The position numbers were made by a program, and so were the translations under genes. The notes under the pieces were generated by a model, which was not told the origin of the DNA, made no database searches, and was given only the letters and a program-made list of their open reading frames with translations. A stretch of 50,404 nucleotides of DNA from Roseomonas sp. (GTDB lineage: Bacteria; Pseudomonadota; Alphaproteobacteria; Acetobacterales; Acetobacteraceae): assembly GCA_020249465.1 (NCBI GenBank), contig JADCFP010000079.1:1-50404 (forward strand), read 5' to 3'. Positions 45,720-50,404 of the stretch are shown piece after piece (the first letter of the stretch is position 1; every line of letters begins with the position of its first letter).

Positions 45720-46703
45720 TCATTCCGGCTCGATCCCCGCCGCCTTGATCTGCCGCGCCCAGGTTTCGATCTGGCTGCGGATAAAGGCGCCGAATTCCTC
45801 GGGCGTGGAGGTCACGCGTTCGATCCCAAAGGTCGCAAGCCGATCAGCGGTTTCTGGCCTTTCCCATACCTTGCGCAGCGCCGCATTCCAGGCAGTGACA
45901 ACCTCCGCCGGCACGCGTGCCGGGCCAACGGCACCCATCCAGGACAGCAATTCAAAGCCGGGCAGGCCGGCTTCCGCGAGCGTCGGTTCATTCGGCAAAA
46001 GCGGGGTACGCGTGGCCGAGGTGATCCCAAGCGAGCGCAGCTTGCCTTCCTGCAAAAACCCACGCGAAGCCGCCACATCCACAATAATGCTTGTAACGCG
46101 CCCGGAAATCACATCCGTCATGGCGGGCGGCGTGGACCGATAGGGCACGTGCTCCATCTGGATATTGCCGAGAGAGGTCAGCATCGCGCCGCCCACAACG
46201 CCGGTGGTATTGCCCGACGCATAGGTCAGCTTGCCGGGCTGAGATCGCGCGAGTGCGAGGAATTCCTGCAAATTGCGCGCCGGCACCTGGTCATTCACCG
46301 CAAGCACAAAAATATAGGTGCCCATGCGCCCGATCGGGGTGAAATCATTGATGGCGTCATAGGTTGGGCGCTTCATCAAAGCCGGTGTCGCGCCATGCGG
46401 GCTATTCGTCGTGATCATCACCGTATGGCCATCGGGTGCGGCACGGGCGGTTGCGACCGCGGCAATCGCGCCATTGGCGCCTGGGCGGTTATCCACCACC
46501 ACCTGAGATCCCCATTCCTGTTCCAGGAGCGAGGCCAAAAGGCGGGAAACGGAATCGGTCCCGGATCCCGCCGCAAAGGGGACAATCAGCGTCACAGGAC
46601 GCGATGGCTTCCAGGCAGCCTGGGCGTGGGCTGCGAAGGGCAGCGCAGCGGCGGTACCAATCAGGGCGCGGCGGGACATCGGCAGAGTGCTGATCATCGG
46701 CAT
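45720..46703 (-). CDS. Bug/TctC-family receptor (5)
   Basis: A 327-residue periplasmic receptor with a twin-Arg-like signal (SRRALIGTAAALPFAAHAQA). Family motifs are FAAGSGTDSVSRLLA, VVDNRPGANGAIA, DGHTVMITT, HVPYRSTPPAMTDVISGRV and LPNEPTLAEAG. AAAGGAAA precedes the ATG at 46703; a second ATG at 46679 is less favoured. It stands alone between the small hypothetical gene and a divergent glycosyltransferase, with no TctAB. Confidence 0.92.
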   Translation of the reverse strand: MPMISTLPMSRRALIGTAAALPFAAHAQAAWKPSRPVTLIVPFAAGSGTDSVSRLLASLLEQEWGSQVVVDNRPGANGAIAAVATARAAPDGHTVMITTNSPHGATPALMKRPTYDAINDFTPIGRMGTYIFVLAVNDQVPARNLQEFLALARSQPGKLTYASGNTTGVVGGAMLTSLGNIQMEHVPYRSTPPAMTDVISGRVTSIIVDVAASRGFLQEGKLRSLGITSATRTPLLPNEPTLAEAGLPGFELLSWMGAVGPARVPAEVVTAWNAALRKVWERPETADRLATFGIERVTSTPEEFGAFIRSQIETWARQIKAAGIEPE

Positions 46704-46800
46704 GACGTATTTCCTTTGTCGTTGGGCGCCTCATAAGCGGCGGGGCGGGGCGCTGTCCATGGGGTTCGCGCACTCGTCTTTCCCTGTGTTCCGGAGCAAC

Positions 46801-47976
46801 ATGGCGGGCATGACACAACGCATTGTGATCCATTGGGGGCTTTCATCCCTGCATGGCTGGGGGGTCTATGGGCTGAACCTTGCCATGGCCTGGGCCGGCG
46901 ATGAGGCTGTGGAAGCGGTGACCGATTATGAGGTGAACCGGCAGCACATCACGCTAGACCCTCTGCAATGGCATGCACTGGCCGGGTTTCAGACGCGTTC
47001 GGCCAATCTGCGCGCGCAATTGCTAAGCCAAAAATCCGAACCCATCACGGTGAATGCTGCTCTGCTTGCGGCACTCGGCAATGATTTGCAGGCGCAACCA
47101 GGTCCGCATGGCGGCCCGCTAAAGGGCCACCCGAGCCTCGGCACCATCTTCTTCGAACGCGAAGCGCTTGGCCCCAAGGCGCGTGAAATCCTGGCCCCAC
47201 ATGCCGCCATCATCGCCGGGTCAAGCTGGAATGCGGAAGTGCTGCGTGCGCATGGCGTGCCCAAAGTGGAATTGGTGCTGCAAGGAATTGACCCCGCACT
47301 GTTTCACCCCGCGCCACGGCGCGGGCTTTTTCCGGGGCGCTTTGTGGCGTTCAGCGGCGGCAAGCTGGAAGCACGCAAGGGGCAGGATAATGTGATTGCT
47401 GCCTGGCGCATCTTTGCCGCGCGCCATCCGGACGCGCTGTTGATTTCGGCTTGGCATAATCACTGGCCGGAGGGCGCGCGCAGCATTGATGCGTCGCGCC
47501 GCGCCGTGCCGCTGCCTTTCCGTGCGGATGGCACGCCTGATATCGCGGCTTGGGTTGCGGCCAATGGCATCGGGGCCGAGCAATTCCTTGATCTAGGCAT
47601 TGTGCCGAATGTGCTGATGCCCGCGATTTTGCGCGAAGCGGATGCGGCACTGTTTCCCAATCGCTGCGAAGGCGGCACCAATCTGGTCGTGATGGAAGCC
47701 ATGGCTTGCGGAGTGCCGTGCATCCTTAGCGCCAATACCGGCCATCTTGATTTGGTCAAGGATGGGACAGCGCTGGCGCTGACCGATCAACGCCCTATCC
47801 CCGCCATACCTGGCTGGCGTGAGAGCAATATCGAGGAAATCGTTGCTGCGCTTGAAGTAGTTTACACTGATCGCGCCCGCGCTACGGCGATTGGCATGGC
47901 GGGGGCGAAGCTATTGTCGGGTTTGACCTGGACAAAAACAGCGGCTGAGATGAAGCGCATCGTCAGCATAGTTTAA
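46801..47976 (+). CDS. Glycosyltransferase, GT4-like
   Basis: A 391-residue GT-B-fold protein. The C-terminal half has the retaining GT4 pattern, with FPNRCEGGTNLVVMEAMACG giving the E-x7-E motif and GVPCILSANTGHLDLV after it. The N-terminal half (VIHWGLSSLHGWGVYGLNLA) fits an acceptor-binding domain. It likely adds sugars to a surface polymer or cell-wall glycan; the acceptor is unknown. The start is taken at 46801 near GGAG; 46810 is equally possible. It converges on the kinase gene with a single base between stops. Confidence 0.8.
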   Translation: MAGMTQRIVIHWGLSSLHGWGVYGLNLAMAWAGDEAVEAVTDYEVNRQHITLDPLQWHALAGFQTRSANLRAQLLSQKSEPITVNAALLAALGNDLQAQPGPHGGPLKGHPSLGTIFFEREALGPKAREILAPHAAIIAGSSWNAEVLRAHGVPKVELVLQGIDPALFHPAPRRGLFPGRFVAFSGGKLEARKGQDNVIAAWRIFAARHPDALLISAWHNHWPEGARSIDASRRAVPLPFRADGTPDIAAWVAANGIGAEQFLDLGIVPNVLMPAILREADAALFPNRCEGGTNLVVMEAMACGVPCILSANTGHLDLVKDGTALALTDQRPIPAIPGWRESNIEEIVAALEVVYTDRARATAIGMAGAKLLSGLTWTKTAAEMKRIVSIV

Positions 47977-47977
47977 G

Positions 47978-48868
47978 TCACGGGCTTTCAATCGCAGCGC
48001 CAATACGAAAAAGCCCGGCCGCCGCAGCATCTTCTTCTTCCGCAACGCTCGGTACGCCAAAAGCCGCGAGTGCAGCGCTGTAGCGGAGCGTCAGCGCCGC
48101 CGAACCGATGATATGCACCGGCGGCGCAACCCCGGCTTCGAGAGCAGCTGCCACCTCATGCCCGATAAGCAGGCCAGAGAGATAGGAAGCCGCTTCCATC
48201 TGCGGCATGGCATCAAACAGCGAAAGGCTGCGCAGGCCGAAAAGCTGATGCAGCAAGCCGCCACCCTGCCGCGCGCGATCCAAGCCGCGCGCAAAGGCGC
48301 CCGGATGATGCGCCGCGCCACGATGGAGACTCCGCGCCAAAATCGTATGGGCGGAAAGTGCGGCGAAAACCTCGCCCGTCATCTGCGTCGAAAAACCGAG
48401 GATTTGCTTGGCCCGCACCCGCACCCATTTTGAATGGCTGCCGGGTAGGCAGAGCGTTACCTCCTGCTCCGGTAGGCGATCCAGAACGCCCAGGATTTGC
48501 GTTTCCTCACCGCGCATCACTTCCGGCACGCCATCGGCATCACGCGCCTTCAGCCCCGGCACCAGGCGCACCCGTGTCGCGGGAAAGGGCACAGGGAGCG
48601 TCGCGCGGGCGATATCAGTCACTGTTGCAGGGCAGGGCAGATAGGGCGCTTCCGCCCAACCCTGCTTACTGCCCGCCATGCCGGAAATCACCACCAGCTT
48701 TTCGCCGGATTCCAGCCAATCCCCGGCGATTTTGCTGAGCTCATCGGCAAAGCCGCCCGGCTTCACGGACAGGATGCCCGATTTGGTTTCGCGCTTTTCC
48801 AGCACTGCCCCGGCCTGATCCAGCCGATAGGCGCGCAGAGATGTGGTGCCCCAATCCAGCCCGATCAT
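47978..48868 (-). CDS. dgoK: 2-dehydro-3-deoxygalactonokinase, DgoK-like
   Basis: A 296-residue sugar-acid kinase of the DgoK family. MIGLDWGTTSLRAYRLD is the ATP phosphate motif of the actin-like fold, VISGMAGSKQGW and the LCLPGSHSKW stretch are DgoK features. It would phosphorylate 2-keto-3-deoxygalactonate with ATP in the De Ley-Doudoroff route. The usual partner, the KDPGal aldolase (dgoA), is not adjacent. Its start is 83 bases from the trpS stop, so it may be read in the trpS transcript. Confidence 0.88.
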   Translation of the reverse strand: MIGLDWGTTSLRAYRLDQAGAVLEKRETKSGILSVKPGGFADELSKIAGDWLESGEKLVVISGMAGSKQGWAEAPYLPCPATVTDIARATLPVPFPATRVRLVPGLKARDADGVPEVMRGEETQILGVLDRLPEQEVTLCLPGSHSKWVRVRAKQILGFSTQMTGEVFAALSAHTILARSLHRGAAHHPGAFARGLDRARQGGGLLHQLFGLRSLSLFDAMPQMEAASYLSGLLIGHEVAAALEAGVAPPVHIIGSAALTLRYSAALAAFGVPSVAEEEDAAAAGLFRIGAAIESP

Positions 48869-48951
48869 GCCGGCTGCCCCCTTTCCATGGCGCAGTCATG
48901 CCAAGAAAAGTTTAACGAGTGGTCAGGACGCCCTGCAAGGCATTCCCAACA

Positions 48952-49965
48952 TCAGCGCGCCGGGAGCAACCCGATGATCTCCCGCGCCTGCTTCATGATG
49001 GGTTCCGCCACCGCATTGGCGCGCGCGGCGCCCAGATGCAAAGCCGCATCAAGCGCGCCGGGGTCGGTCAGCAGGCGGCGCATTTCAGCGGCGATGGGGG
49101 ATAGATGCGCAACCAGCGCATCCGTAAGCGTGCCCTTGAAGGCACCAAAGCCCTGGCCCGAATGTTCCCGCAGCACGTTTTCCGGCAGCGTGTCCGTAAT
49201 CGCCGCCATGATGCCCACCAGGTTGCGCGCCTCTGGCCTGCCTTCCAGCCCCGCCATGTGATCCGGAATTGGTTCCGCATCCGTCTTGGCGCGGCGGATT
49301 TTCAGGGCGATGGCATCCGCATCATCGGTCAGGTTGATGCGCGACTGATCCGATGGATCGGATTTCGACATTTTTTTGGTGCCATCGCGCAGCGACATGA
49401 CGCGCGCCGCGACGCCCTGGATCAGCGGTTCAATATTCGGGAAGAATTCCACGCCATAATCATGGTTGAATTTTTGGGCGATATCATTGGCCAATTCCAG
49501 ATGCTGCTTCTGGTCATCACCCACCGGCACCTTGGTCGCGTGATAGGCGAGAATATCGGCAGCCATCAGATTGGGATAAACATATAGCCCCGCTGAGGCC
49601 GCTTCGCGATCCTTCCCCGCCTTATCCTTGAATTGCGTCATGCGATTGAGCCAGCCGATGCGCGCAACGCAATTGAAAATCCAGCCAAGCTCCGCATGCG
49701 CCGGCACATGGGATTGCACGAACAAGGTGCAGCGCTTGGGATCAAGCCCGCAGGCAATCAGCGCCGCTGCCATTTCGCGGGTTTGGCGCGACAGCTCCTT
49801 TGGGTCTTGCCAGACGGTGATGGCGTGCAAATCCACAATGCAGAAAATGCTTTCATGCGCATCCTGCATCGGCACCCAATTGCGGATGGCGCCAAGATAA
49901 TTGCCAAGGGTTGGCACACCGGAAGGCTGAATGCCGGAAAAGACGCGCGTCATGGGCTTCATCAC
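48952..49965 (-). CDS. trpS: Tryptophanyl-tRNA synthetase
   Basis: A 337-residue class I synthetase. The HIGH-like motif appears as [10 protein letters not shown] at 18-27 (the TrpRS form), and the KMSKS loop is exact at 198-202 ([10 protein letters not shown]), preceded by [15 protein letters not shown]. It charges tRNA-Trp. The first ATG at 49965 is kept; 49962 and 49953 are alternatives, none with a strong ribosome site. It lies 60 bases downstream of the partial YggS gene on the same strand. Confidence 0.96.
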   Translation of the reverse strand: MMKPMTRVFSGIQPSGVPTLGNYLGAIRNWVPMQDAHESIFCIVDLHAITVWQDPKELSRQTREMAAALIACGLDPKRCTLFVQSHVPAHAELGWIFNCVARIGWLNRMTQFKDKAGKDREAASAGLYVYPNLMAADILAYHATKVPVGDDQKQHLELANDIAQKFNHDYGVEFFPNIEPLIQGVAARVMSLRDGTKKMSKSDPSDQSRINLTDDADAIALKIRRAKTDAEPIPDHMAGLEGRPEARNLVGIMAAITDTLPENVLREHSGQGFGAFKGTLTDALVAHLSPIAAEMRRLLTDPGALDAALHLGAARANAVAEPIMKQAREIIGLLPAR

Positions 49966-50025
49966 CGTTTAAAAACTCCGCCGCGTGATCCCGCGCCAGG
50001 CGCGGCGCGTCAAGCGGCGCCCCGA

Positions 50026-50404
50026 TCAGCCGCGCGCGCCAAAAATGGCGCTGCCGACGCGCACATGGGTGGCACCTTCGGCAATTGCGGCCTCAAAATC
50101 GCTGCTCATGCCCATGGAAAGGACGGGCAGGCCGTGCTTGGCCGCGAGATTGGCGAGGTAGGCGAAATGCGGCCTGGGGTCGCCTTCCACGGGCGGGATG
50201 CACATCAGCCCCGTCACCGGCAGGCCGAAATCATCCCGCGCGGCGCGGATGAAGGCATCTGCCTCGGCCCGCGGGCAGCCGGATTTCTGCGCCTCATCTC
50301 CCGTATTGACCTGCACCAGCACATCAGGGCGGCGGGCTTCCTTGGCCACGGCTTCCGCAATGGCCTGGGCGAGCTTGGGGCGGTCCAGCGTTTCGATGAC
50401 ATCG
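50026..50404 (-). CDS. YggS/PLPBP-family PLP homeostasis protein (C-terminal part)
   Basis: Only the 3' part of this gene is in the window; it runs off the right edge. The visible frame starts at the edge as DVIETLDRPKLAQAIAEAV, continues with VLVQVNTGDEAQKSG and GLMCIPPV, and ends with LSMGMSSDFEAAIAEGATHVRVGSAIFGARG, all conserved in YggS proteins (a TIM-barrel PLP carrier that controls vitamin B6 levels). The PLP lysine lies upstream, outside the window. A start GTG at 50349 inside this frame is not the real one. Confidence 0.93.
   Translation of the reverse strand, partial: DVIETLDRPKLAQAIAEAVAKEARRPDVLVQVNTGDEAQKSGCPRAEADAFIRAARDDFGLPVTGLMCIPPVEGDPRPHFAYLANLAAKHGLPVLSMGMSSDFEAAIAEGATHVRVGSAIFGARG

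Noticed and set aside
45657-46736. Plus-strand frame of 359 codons over Bug receptor 5
   Set aside because: Antisense of a complete receptor with all family motifs.

Overview
The window reads as chromosomal DNA of a high-GC alphaproteobacterium, most likely a member or relative of the Acetobacteraceae (Roseomonas-type). The grounds are the general gene content, a cytochrome c / kdsB / pheA block familiar from alphaproteobacteria, a YejABEF importer, a serralysin-type RTX protein, and five stand-alone Bug/TctC solute receptors. The taxonomic call is inference. No phage, transposase, CRISPR array or rRNA was seen. The window ends inside a YggS-family gene at the right edge.

Left part (1-6.8 kb): a GntR/FCD regulator is divergent from an amino-acid-type ABC binding protein that is followed closely by a class III aminotransferase. 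Two small unknown genes, two Bug receptors and a VOC protein follow. From 6.9 to 10.4 kb there is tRNA-Met(CAU) and a very tight minus-strand sulfur-handling operon: IscS-type cysteine desulfurase, [2Fe-2S] ferredoxin, TenA, MnmA. From 10.5 to 17.4 kb there is a Bug receptor behind a Baeyer-Villiger-type monooxygenase, a NIT-domain chemoreceptor, an SDR whose start codon lies in a perfect 12-bp inverted repeat, and a GhrA-like dehydrogenase.

Middle (17.4-29.6 kb): a yejA-B-E-F oligopeptide-type importer is translationally chained to a small membrane protein and the GhrA-like dehydrogenase. It is followed by a HisN-like phosphatase, a membrane-anchored cytochrome c, kdsB, pheA, tRNA-Arg(CCG) and a dctPQM TRAP transporter.

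Aromatic region (29.7-37.5 kb): pobA (4-hydroxybenzoate to protocatechuate) is divergent from pcaH-pcaG (ring cleavage), a Bug receptor, hmgA (homogentisate dioxygenase), an MBL-fold hydrolase, an MhpA-like flavin hydroxylase and a DUF2783 protein. Gene overlaps suggest that the last four act together. The lower-pathway enzymes of both routes (pcaBCD; maleylacetoacetate isomerase and fumarylacetoacetase) are not in the window.

Right part (37.5-50.4 kb): a second MBL hydrolase overlaps a beta-lactamase-family serine hydrolase. Next comes a 939-residue protein in which a metal-binding-like His/Asp-rich head and seven propeller-like repeats precede a serralysin domain and RTX repeats. It is followed by an MsbA-related ABC exporter, an SDR, a small unknown gene, a fifth Bug receptor, a GT4 glycosyltransferase, a DgoK-type sugar-acid kinase, trpS and the partial YggS gene. 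The strongest candidates for something undescribed are the propeller-serralysin fusion, the hmgA-MBL-hydroxylase-DUF2783 operon and the TenA-containing sulfur operon.
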